From Rhizobiales bacterium 62-17 (GTDB lineage Bacteria > Pseudomonadota > Alphaproteobacteria > Rhizobiales > Beijerinckiaceae), in NCBI GenBank assembly GCA_001898965.1, contig MKVW01000009.1, positions 395,744-459,743 on the forward strand: a DNA stretch of 64,000 nt, read 5' to 3'. The notes below the pieces were generated by a model that saw only the letters and a list, made by a program, of their open reading frames with translations, was not told the origin of the DNA and made no database searches. The position numbers and the translations under genes are program-made. This document shows positions 56,489 to 64,000 of this stretch, one piece after another (position 1 is the stretch's first letter; the number at the start of each line of letters is the position of its first letter).

Positions 56489-56665
56489 GTCACGTGGACG
56501 CCGTCGCTTCCGGCGGCGTATATGCCGGATTCCTTTCGCGATTGCAACACGCCTGATAGGCCAATTTGCAGCGATTTTTGTCTTCGATCACCGGTGATTT
56601 CAGCGGCATTTTGCCCTAAACGGCCCTGAATCGAAGAATCAGCGCAAAAGGCGACACGCACACCC

Positions 56666-57163
56666 ATGGCCAGCACACCGGAGGACCTGTTCCGCTATTT
56701 CGACGAAATCGGCGTCGAAACATCGACGGAGCGCCACGGCCCCGTGTTCACGGTGGAGGAATCGCGCCACCTGCACGAGACCATTCCCGGCGCCCACACC
56801 AAAAATCTGTTCCTGTGGGACCGGAAATCGAAGTTTTTCCTGGTCACCGCCCAGGAGAACACGAAAATCGCCCTCAACGGCCTGCACCGCAAGCTCGGCG
56901 CCGCCGGCCGGCTGTCGTTCGGCTCGGAAGACAAGATGCTGGAATTTCTCGGCGTGACGCCGGGTTCCGTCACCCCGTTTGGCCTCGTTAACGACAAAAC
57001 CCAGGCGGTGCAGTTCGTTCTCGACCCGGCGCTGGCTGCGGCTGAGGTCATCAACTGCCACCCTCTTACCAATACGATGACCACCAGCATCAAGATGGCG
57101 GACTTCCGGCGTTTTCTCGACGCAACGGGCCATCCGCCGCTGGTGCTGCCGCTCGCGGACTAG
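56666..57163 (+). CDS. ProXp-ala-type aminoacyl-tRNA deacylase (YbaK/PrdX family)
   Basis: 165 residues. The YbaK/ProX fold is shown by HGPVFTVEESRHLHETIPGAHTKNLFLWDRKSKFFLVTAQE (about 24-64), where TKNLFL is the family signature and K is the catalytic-region lysine. GSVTPFGLVND (about 100-110) and the late CHPLTNTMTTSIK follow. These free-standing domains clear alanine mis-attached to tRNA-Pro. It lies downstream of a tRNA gene on the opposite strand, with no functional link apparent. Start ATG 56666. Confidence 0.9.
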   Translation: MASTPEDLFRYFDEIGVETSTERHGPVFTVEESRHLHETIPGAHTKNLFLWDRKSKFFLVTAQENTKIALNGLHRKLGAAGRLSFGSEDKMLEFLGVTPGSVTPFGLVNDKTQAVQFVLDPALAAAEVINCHPLTNTMTTSIKMADFRRFLDATGHPPLVLPLAD

Positions 57164-57294
57164 CGGGACAAAAGGCGGTAGAAGCCGGTAGCGAAACGGT
57201 ATTCTCGGCGCCATATGTGGCATATGTTTTGAGGCAAGTGGTTTTAAGACAAGCCGGCGGGCCGCGTCCGCGTAAAGACTTCGGGGTAATTGAG

Positions 57295-58206
57295 ATGAAC
57301 GACCAGATGATCATCGGCGACGGCGCGGCCACGGGCGGTGCGGAGGCCATCAAGGATGTCACCAGCGCCAGCTTCCGCGTCGACGTCATCGCCGAATCGG
57401 CGCGCCAGCCTGTCCTCGTCGATTTCTGGGCGCCCTGGTGCGGCCCCTGCAAGCAGCTCGCGCCGGTGCTCGAAAAGGTGGTTCAGTCGACCCAGGGCAA
57501 GGTGCGCCTGGTCAAGATGAACATCGACGAGCATCCGCAGATCGCCGGCCAGCTCGGCATCAAATCGATCCCCGCCGTCATCGCCTTCCAGCGCGGCCAG
57601 CCGGTCGACGGTTTCATGGGCGCGCTGCCGGAAGGCCAGATCAAGAATTTCATCGAACGACTCATCGGCCCGCTCACCGGCGCCGCCGACGACCTGATCG
57701 CCGAAGCGGAAGCCGCCCTTACCGCTGGTGAGAATGAAGCCGCCGCCGAAACCTTCGCCGCCGCCTTGCAGGAAGACGAGGCCAACGCCAAGGCGCTCGG
57801 TGGCCTGGTGCGCGCGCTCGTCGCCCTGGGCGATCTCGAACAGGCGCGCGCCGCTTTGGCGCAGACGCCGAAGGGTAGCGAGAACGATCCGGCCATCACC
57901 GCCGCCAAAGCGGCCATCGAGATCGCCGAACAATCCGGCAATCTCGGCGAGACCGCCGAACTCGAAGCCAAGGTGCAAGCCAATCCGGCCGACAATCAGG
58001 CGCGCTTGGATCTGGCGCTGGCATTTAATGCCCAGGGCAAGCGCGAGGACGCCACCGATCAGCTGATCGCCATCATCAAACGCGATCGCAATTGGAACGA
58101 TGACGGCGCGCGCAAGCAGCTCGTGCAGTTCTTCGAGGCCTGGGGTCCAATGGACGAAGACACGATTTCGGCCCGGCGCAAATTGTCGGCGGCCTTGTTT
58201 TCTTGA
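57295..58206 (+). CDS. cnoX: Thioredoxin-TPR fusion, CnoX-like co-chaperone
   Basis: 303 residues from ATG 57295. The N-terminal thioredoxin domain (about 20-125) has the active site WAPWCGPC (C49, C52) with an intact CxxC. After a helical linker come TPR-like repeats (about 145-295: AEAALTAGENEAAAETFAAALQ..., and NQARLDLALAFNAQGKREDATDQLIAIIKRDR). CnoX protects substrates of GroEL and DnaK from over-oxidation. The first of three same-strand genes, it is separated from the Lon-N gene by 17 bp. The frame extends to 57217 without support. Confidence 0.9.
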   Translation: MNDQMIIGDGAATGGAEAIKDVTSASFRVDVIAESARQPVLVDFWAPWCGPCKQLAPVLEKVVQSTQGKVRLVKMNIDEHPQIAGQLGIKSIPAVIAFQRGQPVDGFMGALPEGQIKNFIERLIGPLTGAADDLIAEAEAALTAGENEAAAETFAAALQEDEANAKALGGLVRALVALGDLEQARAALAQTPKGSENDPAITAAKAAIEIAEQSGNLGETAELEAKVQANPADNQARLDLALAFNAQGKREDATDQLIAIIKRDRNWNDDGARKQLVQFFEAWGPMDEDTISARRKLSAALFS

Positions 58207-58223
58207 ATCAGCGAGGGTCCGGT

Positions 58224-58898
58224 ATGGCGATCAACAAACCCTATCGATCCATTTCGGACCTTGCCGATACGATCCCGGTGTTTCCGCTGCCGCGCGCCAT
58301 CCTGCTGCCGCGCACGCAATTGCCGCTGAACATTTTCGAACCGCGCTATCTCGCCATGTTCGATGATGCGATGAAGAGTGACCGTCTCGTCGGCATGATT
58401 CAGCCGAGCGCCACGGAGGCCAGCGCACAGTTCGATCATCCCTCGCTGCATACGGTGGGCGGCGTCGGCCGCATCACGCAGATCGCCGAATCCGGCGATG
58501 GCCGCTATCTCATCACTTTGTCGGGCGTGTGCCGTTTCCGCATCGTCGATGAACTGCCGATGCAGCAGCTCTATCGCCAGTGCCGCGTCTCCTATTCCGA
58601 ATTCGCCCATGATCTGGAAGCCAATGCCGGCGAGGACGAAGTCGATCGGCCGAGCGTCGTCGATGCACTGCGCACCTTCACCAAGGCACGGGGCCTGCGC
58701 ATCGACTGGGACGAGATTCAACGCGCCCCCACCGAAGCGCTGATCAATGCGCTCTCCATGATGAGCCCGTTCGGCCCGAGCGAGAAACAGGCGCTGCTGG
58801 AAGCCGACGATCTCAAGAGCCGCGCCGAGACCCTCGTCGCCATCACCGAATTCGAACTGGCGCGCGACGGCACGACACCGCCCTCCGCCTTGCAATGA
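58224..58898 (+). CDS. Lon N-terminal (LON substrate-binding) domain protein
   Basis: 224 residues from ATG 58224. Consists of a LON N-domain without ATPase or protease parts: [34 protein letters not shown] (about 18-51), [33 protein letters not shown] (about 79-106). Such stand-alone domains occur next to CnoX in most Alphaproteobacteria, and may help select protein substrates; function unproven. Its stop overlaps the Trm112-like gene start (ATGA). Confidence 0.92.
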   Translation: MAINKPYRSISDLADTIPVFPLPRAILLPRTQLPLNIFEPRYLAMFDDAMKSDRLVGMIQPSATEASAQFDHPSLHTVGGVGRITQIAESGDGRYLITLSGVCRFRIVDELPMQQLYRQCRVSYSEFAHDLEANAGEDEVDRPSVVDALRTFTKARGLRIDWDEIQRAPTEALINALSMMSPFGPSEKQALLEADDLKSRAETLVAITEFELARDGTTPPSALQ

Positions 58899-59143
58899 AC
58901 GACAGCGACAACATACCTGTTCCCATCGAGCCCGAGACGCCGCGCGAGCCGCAGGGCAGCGACGATCGCACGGTGATGGACCAGCGTCTGTTGCAGGTTC
59001 TAGTGTGCCCGGTGACACGCGGTCCTTTGATCTATGATCGCGAAGCACAGGAGCTGATTTCCGAATCGGCGCGTTACGCCTATCCGGTGCGCGACGGCAT
59101 TCCGATTCTCATCATCGATGAGGCACGGCGGATCGAGGATTAG
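58895..59143 (+). CDS. Trm112/YcaR-like small protein
   Basis: 82 residues. The core [49 protein letters not shown] (about 30-78) is the Trm112/UPF0434 (YcaR) domain, with only one cysteine of the usual CPxC pair (CPVT), so no complete zinc knuckle. The first 28 residues are a polar extension. ATGA overlap with the preceding gene. The family supports methyltransferases in eukaryotes; the role in bacteria is unclear. The stop overlaps the convergent ubiH-like gene by 4 bp. Confidence 0.9.
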   Translation: MNDSDNIPVPIEPETPREPQGSDDRTVMDQRLLQVLVCPVTRGPLIYDREAQELISESARYAYPVRDGIPILIIDEARRIED

Positions 59144-60360
59144 GCCGCCGCCTTCTCCGCGCGAAACAAGCGCGGCGGCTCGCCCGAGAGGCCCATTGCT
59201 TCGTTGAGCAAGGCGCGCTTCAACAGACGCGAGTTCTGCACCACGGCGACGCCGCTACGGCGCAGATCGGCGAGCGGGCCTTTCATCTTGTAGATGTGAT
59301 GCAACAGATCGACGCCCATCGCCGAAACGGCGGAATCGAAACGGCGCGAGGATTCATATGCCTTCAGCGTGATGTCAGAACCGATGTCGAGGCCCAACGA
59401 CGCCTGATCGATGATCGCATCGGTGAGGCAGCCGACATCGCGCAATGCCAGATTGAGCCCTTGGCCCGCCAGCGGATGAATGCGATGCGCCGCATCGCCG
59501 ACCAGAGCGAAACGCGGCGCGACGAACGTGCGCGCCAGCGCGAAAGTAAGCGGAAAGGTCAGCGGCCGATCGACAAGGCTCAACGCGCCCCAGCGATGGC
59601 CGACGCGCCGTTCGACTTCGGCGAGGAAGGCCTCGTCTGAAAGCGCCAGTGCCGTGCTGGCTTCTTCGGGTGTGGCCGTCCAGATCAGCGACGAGCGCCG
59701 CCCGGGCAGGGGCAGCATGGCGATCGGGCCGGATTCGAGGAAATGCTGAACCGCCACGCCCTCGTGATCGGCTTCATGGCCGATGGTCGCGGCAAGAGCG
59801 GTGCGCTGATAGTCCCAGGCGATCGATTTCAGCCCGGCCTGATCACGCAGCGACGAGCGGCTGCCATCAGCCGAGACGACCAGCCGCGCCGTCATCTCAG
59901 TGCCATCGGCGAGCCGCAGCCGCGCCGTCGCCACGCCGGCCTCGAAGGATGTGGCATGCACCGGCTTGAAATCCACGCCAGCGGCGGCCGCCGCGCGCTG
60001 CGCCGCCTCTTCCAGATCGGCATGGAAGGCGATGTGGGCGAGAACGGCGCCTTTTACATCGGCGCTGTCGAAGGTGAGATTGGGAATGCGCACCGCATCC
60101 GAAAGCCTTGAATCGGAGATTTCCATCCGCGTCACCGGCGCCGCCCGGTCGGCCACCTCGGGCCAGATGCCCAGCCGCTCCAGCATGATCCGCGGTCCCG
60201 GCGCCACCGCCGAGGTGCGGTGATGGCGGCGCGGGCGGGAGAGCGCGCCGTCGACCAGCGCGACGGACAGCGCCGAACCGGCCTGGCGCTTCAACGCCGT
60301 CGCCAGCACCAACCCCGACAGGCCGCCGCCGACGACGATGACATCATGACTGCTACACAT
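59140..60360 (-). CDS. FAD-dependent ubiquinone-biosynthesis-type monooxygenase (UbiH family)
   Basis: 406 residues from ATG 60360. FAD-binding [10 protein letters not shown] (about 11-20), the middle DG motif [15 protein letters not shown] (about 163-177), and the second FAD block [27 protein letters not shown] (about 287-313), the complete UbiH/UbiF/COQ6 signature. It hydroxylates a ring position of the ubiquinone precursor; which position is undecidable here. The frame extends to 60420 but the ATG at 60360 is the family start. Convergent with the Trm112-like gene. Confidence 0.9.
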   Translation of the reverse strand: MCSSHDVIVVGGGLSGLVLATALKRQAGSALSVALVDGALSRPRRHHRTSAVAPGPRIMLERLGIWPEVADRAAPVTRMEISDSRLSDAVRIPNLTFDSADVKGAVLAHIAFHADLEEAAQRAAAAAGVDFKPVHATSFEAGVATARLRLADGTEMTARLVVSADGSRSSLRDQAGLKSIAWDYQRTALAATIGHEADHEGVAVQHFLESGPIAMLPLPGRRSSLIWTATPEEASTALALSDEAFLAEVERRVGHRWGALSLVDRPLTFPLTFALARTFVAPRFALVGDAAHRIHPLAGQGLNLALRDVGCLTDAIIDQASLGLDIGSDITLKAYESSRRFDSAVSAMGVDLLHHIYKMKGPLADLRRSGVAVVQNSRLLKRALLNEAMGLSGEPPRLFRAEKAAA

Positions 60361-60565
60361 CTGCGAAAATCCCTGATGCGCGCTTGTATCACGGCCTATC
60401 CGCACGGTCAGGCTTATCAATGTGAATAGAAAATAGGCACTTTGCCGCGATTCGCTGCACTCGGGCCGCCGCGCATTTGGTCAACCGCCGCGCGATCCTT
60501 GAAATCCCGCCCGCTGAACCGCGATTGCGCAACCCCAGCCATCTTCCGCCGCTTATTCGGGCATT

Positions 60566-60581
60566 TGGCATAAGACTTGCT
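60566..60581 (+). promoter_or_regulatory. Sigma-54 promoter of amt
   Basis: tggcat (60566-60571) and ttgct (60577-60581) give GG-N10-GC spacing and match the consensus TGGCAYR-N4-TTGCW. It lies about 45 bp upstream of the amt start codon. Nitrogen-limitation control through NtrC is expected; I did not find a clear NtrC site. Confidence 0.8.
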
Positions 60582-60626
60582 CATAATTTGCCCAAACCGC
60601 AGGATTTTCAGGCAGGGGCATTTCTG

Positions 60627-61934
60627 ATGAAGCGTTTGGTAGGGACGGCCGCCGCGGCAACCATGCTGGCGACGACGGCAGCGCATGCACAAGAAACGAT
60701 GAAGATCGACCCGGCCGACACCGGCTTCATGATCATCGCCACCGGCCTCGTGCTGCTGATGACCCTGCCCGGCCTGGCGCTGTTTTACTGCGGCATGGTG
60801 CGCAAGAAGAACGTGCTCGCCACCATGGCGCAGAGCGCGGCAGCCACCGCCATCGTCTCGATCCTGTGGTTCGCCGCCGGCTATTCGCTGACCTTCGCCG
60901 GCGAGGGCAGCATTTTCGGCTCGTTCGATCGCATCTTCTTCGCCGGCATCGGCCTGGAATCGATCAATCCGGCAGCCAAGACCATTCCCGAACTGCTGTT
61001 CGCCATCTATCAGATGACTTTCGCGATCATCACCTGCGCGCTGGTCGGCGGCGCCGTGGCCGATCGCATGAAATTCTCCGCCTTCTGCTGGTTCTGCGTG
61101 CTCTGGCTGTTCATCGTCTATGTGCCGCTGGCGCATATGGTGTGGGGCGGCGGCTGGCTGGCGAGCCTCGGCGTCATCGATTTCGCCGGCGGCACGGTGG
61201 TGCATATCAATGCCGGCGTCGCCGGTCTCGTCGCCTGCTATATGATCGGCAGCCGCCAGGGCTGGGGCCGCGAAAACATGTCGCCCTTCGATCTCACCCT
61301 TGCGGTGGTCGGCACCGGCCTGCTCTGGGTCGGCTGGTTCGGCTTCAACGGCGGATCGGCGCTGGGCGCCGGCTCGCGCGCCGTCTTCGCCATCACCGCC
61401 ACCCATCTCGCCGCCTGCGCCGGCGCCATCGCCTGGAGCGCGCTCGAATGGATCGAGCGTGGCAAGCCCTCGGTGCTCGGCGTCATTTCCGGCGCCATCG
61501 CCGGCCTCGGCACGATCACGCCGGCCTCCGGCTTCGTCCTGCCCTGGCATGGCCTGGTCATCGGCGCGGTTGCCGGCATCGTCTGCTTCTATTTCTGCAC
61601 GGCGATCAAGACGCGGCTCAAATATGACGATTCCCTCGATGTCTTCGGCGTTCACGGCGTCGGCGGCATTTTGGGCACGCTGGCCGCCGGCGTGTTCGCC
61701 ACCGCCGCGCTCTCAGCCGCGCCCGATGCGCCCGGCGTCGCCGGCCTCCTCGAAGGCAATGTGCGCCAGCTCGGCATTCAGGCGATCGGCGTCATCGTCA
61801 CCATCGTCTGGTGCGTGATCGGCACGGCCATCGTGCTGAAAGCCCTCGACCTGACCATCGGCCTGCGCGTCAGCGCCGACCAGGAGCGCGAAGGCCTCGA
61901 TCTGTCGATGCATGGCGAGGCGATTCATCCGTAA
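60627..61934 (+). CDS. amt: Ammonium transporter (AmtB type)
   Basis: 435 residues from ATG 60627. A cleavable signal (about 1-21, AHA) precedes 11 membrane helices. Amt signatures: FYCGMVRKKNVL (about 53-64), the first pore histidine H193 in VVHINAG, NGGSALGAGS, and the second pore histidine H343 in VFGVHGVGG, so both twin histidines are present. It imports ammonium under nitrogen limitation. Followed by tesB and then glnK-amtB; two Amt proteins in one cluster. Preceded by a good sigma-54 site. Confidence 0.95.
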   Translation: MKRLVGTAAAATMLATTAAHAQETMKIDPADTGFMIIATGLVLLMTLPGLALFYCGMVRKKNVLATMAQSAAATAIVSILWFAAGYSLTFAGEGSIFGSFDRIFFAGIGLESINPAAKTIPELLFAIYQMTFAIITCALVGGAVADRMKFSAFCWFCVLWLFIVYVPLAHMVWGGGWLASLGVIDFAGGTVVHINAGVAGLVACYMIGSRQGWGRENMSPFDLTLAVVGTGLLWVGWFGFNGGSALGAGSRAVFAITATHLAACAGAIAWSALEWIERGKPSVLGVISGAIAGLGTITPASGFVLPWHGLVIGAVAGIVCFYFCTAIKTRLKYDDSLDVFGVHGVGGILGTLAAGVFATAALSAAPDAPGVAGLLEGNVRQLGIQAIGVIVTIVWCVIGTAIVLKALDLTIGLRVSADQEREGLDLSMHGEAIHP

Positions 61935-61997
61935 AATCGCCGATTTGACGGGCCGGCGCGAACACCCCTAGGTAGAACCGATAAACGGGTGTTTGCG

Positions 61998-62882
61998 ATG
62001 GCCAGCGACAATAGCGACAACGACATTGTGCATCTCCTCGATCTCGAACAGATCGAGGAGACCATTTTTCGCGGTGTCGGCCTGCGCACAAGCTGGCGGC
62101 GCACCTTCGGCGGCCTGGTGATCGCCCAGGCGGCGACAGCGGCCGCCCGCACGGTCGATCCTGACAAGCCGATGCATTCCCTGCACGGCTATTTCATCCT
62201 GCCCGGCGATTCCGTGAAGCCCATCGTCTATCAGGTGGAGCGGGTGCGCGACGGCCGCAGTTTCTCGACACGGCGCTGCGTCGCCATTCAGAACGGCCAG
62301 GTGATCTTCTTTCTCTCGGCCTCCTTCCACCTCGAGGAAGAGGGCTTCTCGCATCAGACGCCGATGCCGATGAACGTGCCCGACCCGGATTCCCTGCCGA
62401 GTCTCGCCGACATCATGAAGAACTATGGCGAGATCATTCCGCCGGTCATCAAACAGTATTTCACCGGCGAACGGCCGATCGAACTGCGCCCCATCGATCT
62501 CGGCCGCTATCTGCCGCTGAAAGACGGTGAGATCCGGCCGGCCGAGCAACGCGCCTGGGTGCGCGCCAGCCGCAAACTGCCCGATGACCCGAGCCTGCAC
62601 CGCGCCGTGCTCGCCTATCTCTCCGACATGACCCTGCTCGACACCTCGCTCGTCACCCACGGCACCACCGTGTTCAGCCAGGAAATGCAGGCGGCGAGCC
62701 TCGACCACGCTTTGTGGTTCCACCGGCCGTTCCGCGCCGACGAGTGGCTGCTCTATGTTCAAGACAGCCCCAACGCCAACGGCGCGCTCGGCCTCACCCG
62801 CGGCAGCATCTATGCCCGCAATGGCGATTTGGTCGCCTCCGTCGCCCAGGAAGGCCTGATCAGGCCGAAGGCAGCCAAATAG
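61998..62882 (+). CDS. tesB: Acyl-CoA thioesterase II (TesB)
   Basis: 294 residues from ATG 61998; GTG 61989 is an alternative. Double hot-dog thioesterase: LRTSWRRTFGGLVIAQAATAAARTV (about 30-54), HGYFILPGDSVKPIVYQVERVRDGRSFSTRRCVAIQNGQVIFFLSASF, and in the second half LAYLSDMTLLDTSLVTHG, LDHALWFHRPFRADEWLLYVQDSPNANGALGLTRGSIYARNG. It hydrolyses medium- and long-chain acyl-CoA. Its place between two ammonium transporter genes is conserved in several Rhizobiales without a known reason. Confidence 0.95.
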   Translation: MASDNSDNDIVHLLDLEQIEETIFRGVGLRTSWRRTFGGLVIAQAATAAARTVDPDKPMHSLHGYFILPGDSVKPIVYQVERVRDGRSFSTRRCVAIQNGQVIFFLSASFHLEEEGFSHQTPMPMNVPDPDSLPSLADIMKNYGEIIPPVIKQYFTGERPIELRPIDLGRYLPLKDGEIRPAEQRAWVRASRKLPDDPSLHRAVLAYLSDMTLLDTSLVTHGTTVFSQEMQAASLDHALWFHRPFRADEWLLYVQDSPNANGALGLTRGSIYARNGDLVASVAQEGLIRPKAAK

Positions 62883-63020
62883 GGCGCACCGCCGGGCTAA
62901 AGCCAAGCTTCACCGGTGAAAAGACCGGATTCTAGGCAATCGCCTCCTGTCTGCTCAAATTTTGGTCATCGACTCCCATCGCCCTGCGCCGAATCGCGGC
63001 AGCAGCCCGCCTAAGTCATT

Positions 63021-63036
63021 TGGCACGCAGATTGAT
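63021..63036 (+). promoter_or_regulatory. Sigma-54-like promoter of glnK-amtB
   Basis: tggcacg (63021-63027), then ttgatt (63032-63037). The -24 half is perfect, but the -12 half has TTGAT rather than TTGCT. Spacing is right, so this may be a weak sigma-54 promoter. It is 101 bp from the glnK start codon. Confidence 0.55.
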
Positions 63037-63079
63037 TCCCAAACGAGCACGAGGCCCGTCCGTACGATGCGCCGCGTGA

Positions 63080-63475
<396 letters not shown>

Positions 63476-63503
63476 GCCTTAGCCATTCTCCAGGAGCAAC
63501 TTA

Positions 63504-64000
63504 ATGACACTGATACCTCACCTTCGCAGGTTTGCCGGCCTATCCGGCTTGGCCTGCACCCTGGCGCTGGGCTCGGCTCTGCCGGCTTTCGCCCAGGCCG
63601 CGGCCGCACCGGTTCCCAACAAGGGCGACACCGCTTGGCTGCTCGTCGCCACCGCTTTCGTCATGCTGATGTCGATCCCCGGCCTCGCGCTGTTCTATGG
63701 CGGCCTCGTGCGCACCAAGAACATGCTGTCGGTGCTCACCCAGGTCTTCATGATCGTCTGTCTCGTGTCGATCATCTGGGTCGTTTACGGCTATTCGCTG
63801 GCCTTCACCAACGGCGGCAGCCTCAACGACTTCGTCGGCGGCTTCTCGAAAGCCTTCCTGATGGGCGTGACGCCTGAAACCACGGCGGGCACATTCTCGA
63901 ACGGCGTCGTCGTTCCGGAAATGGCTTATCTCGCCTTCCAGATGACCTTCGCCTGCATCACCCCGGCGCTCATCGTTGGCGCCTTCGCCGAACGTATGAA
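63504..64000 (+). CDS. amtB: Ammonium transporter AmtB, N-terminal part (runs off window)
   Basis: Starts at ATG 63504, with AGGAGCAAC upstream, and continues past 64000. The visible 165 codons give a signal peptide (cleavage near AFA-QA at about 30-32) and the first helices, with PGLALFYGGLVRTKNMLSVLTQ, the Amt signature. It is the second Amt of the cluster and the partner of GlnK. Confidence 0.95.
   Translation, partial: MTLIPHLRRFAGLSGLACTLALGSALPAFAQAAAAPVPNKGDTAWLLVATAFVMLMSIPGLALFYGGLVRTKNMLSVLTQVFMIVCLVSIIWVVYGYSLAFTNGGSLNDFVGGFSKAFLMGVTPETTAGTFSNGVVVPEMAYLAFQMTFACITPALIVGAFAERM

Overview
This is 64 kb of chromosome from a high-GC alphaproteobacterium, most likely an autotrophic or heterotrophic member of the Hyphomicrobiales (Rhizobiales; Bradyrhizobium/Beijerinckiaceae-like). 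The evidence is the set of alphaproteobacterial-type families (DUF2125, DUF2794, DUF4167, the TIGR02302 low-complexity membrane protein), the chorismate mutase-hisC-tyrC cluster divergent from metX-metW, the sdhCDAB order, and a dispersed intergenic repeat whose core resembles one I remember from Bradyrhizobium-type genomes. Genus cannot be fixed from the sequence alone. There are no rRNA genes, no CRISPR array, no recognisable transposase and no prophage. Nearly the whole window is ordinary core genome with dense, consistent coding.

Layout. 1-8.7 kb (mostly minus strand): central carbon metabolism, with the sucC start, mdh, a TetR regulator, zapE, a GNAT enzyme, sdhCDAB and a TlpA-like thioredoxin. 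8.7-19.4 kb (plus): argH-lptM-lysA, a large TIGR02302 membrane protein, a HIG1 protein, a PduO-type cobalamin adenosyltransferase, a rhomboid protease, etfBA and 3-hydroxybutyryl-CoA dehydrogenase. 19.5-27 kb: an HNH protein, a membrane protein, thpR, an SGNH esterase divergent from a YbbA/YbbP-type ABC exporter, a BI-1 family protein and a DUF2794 protein. 27.4-34.5 kb: htpG, prmC, DUF4167 and clpB. 34.5-36 kb: one AT-richer gene coding for a SEFIR-domain protein, the clearest accessory gene here. 36-37.7 kb: mcd of the ethylmalonyl-CoA pathway. 37.9-45.3 kb: an NTF2/TetR pair with a visible operator, a trans-sulfuration PLP enzyme, a DUF3426-like protein, ftsEX, plsC, chaC and DUF2125. 45.3-50.4 kb: tyrC, hisC and chorismate mutase, divergent from metX-metW. 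50.6-56.3 kb: LysE exporter, LLM oxidoreductase, GNAT, then a three-gene set (beta-propeller glycosidase-like, orphan periplasmic binding protein, degenerate M28 peptidase-like). 56.4-64 kb: tRNA-Gly, ProXp-like deacylase, CnoX-like thioredoxin-TPR, Lon-N domain protein, Trm112-like protein, UbiH-type monooxygenase, then amt, tesB, glnK and amtB with sigma-54-type promoters.

How the genes fit together. Several encode one metabolic theme: crotonyl-CoA/ethylmalonyl-CoA chemistry (mcd, 3-hydroxybutyryl-CoA dehydrogenase), its electron acceptor (etfBA), its B12 cofactor supply (PduO) and the C4 exit (sdhCDAB, mdh, sucC). This suggests growth on C2 or C1 carbon, or turnover of polyhydroxybutyrate. 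The last 4 kb is a nitrogen-limitation module.

The intergenic spaces carry two dispersed repeat families: a ~50-100 bp hairpin element (at least six copies), which in several places supplies the TAG stop of the upstream gene, and a ~150 bp inverted-repeat element (three copies). The most likely candidates for something little described are the single-gene SEFIR island at 34.5 kb and the three-gene set at 53-56 kb.
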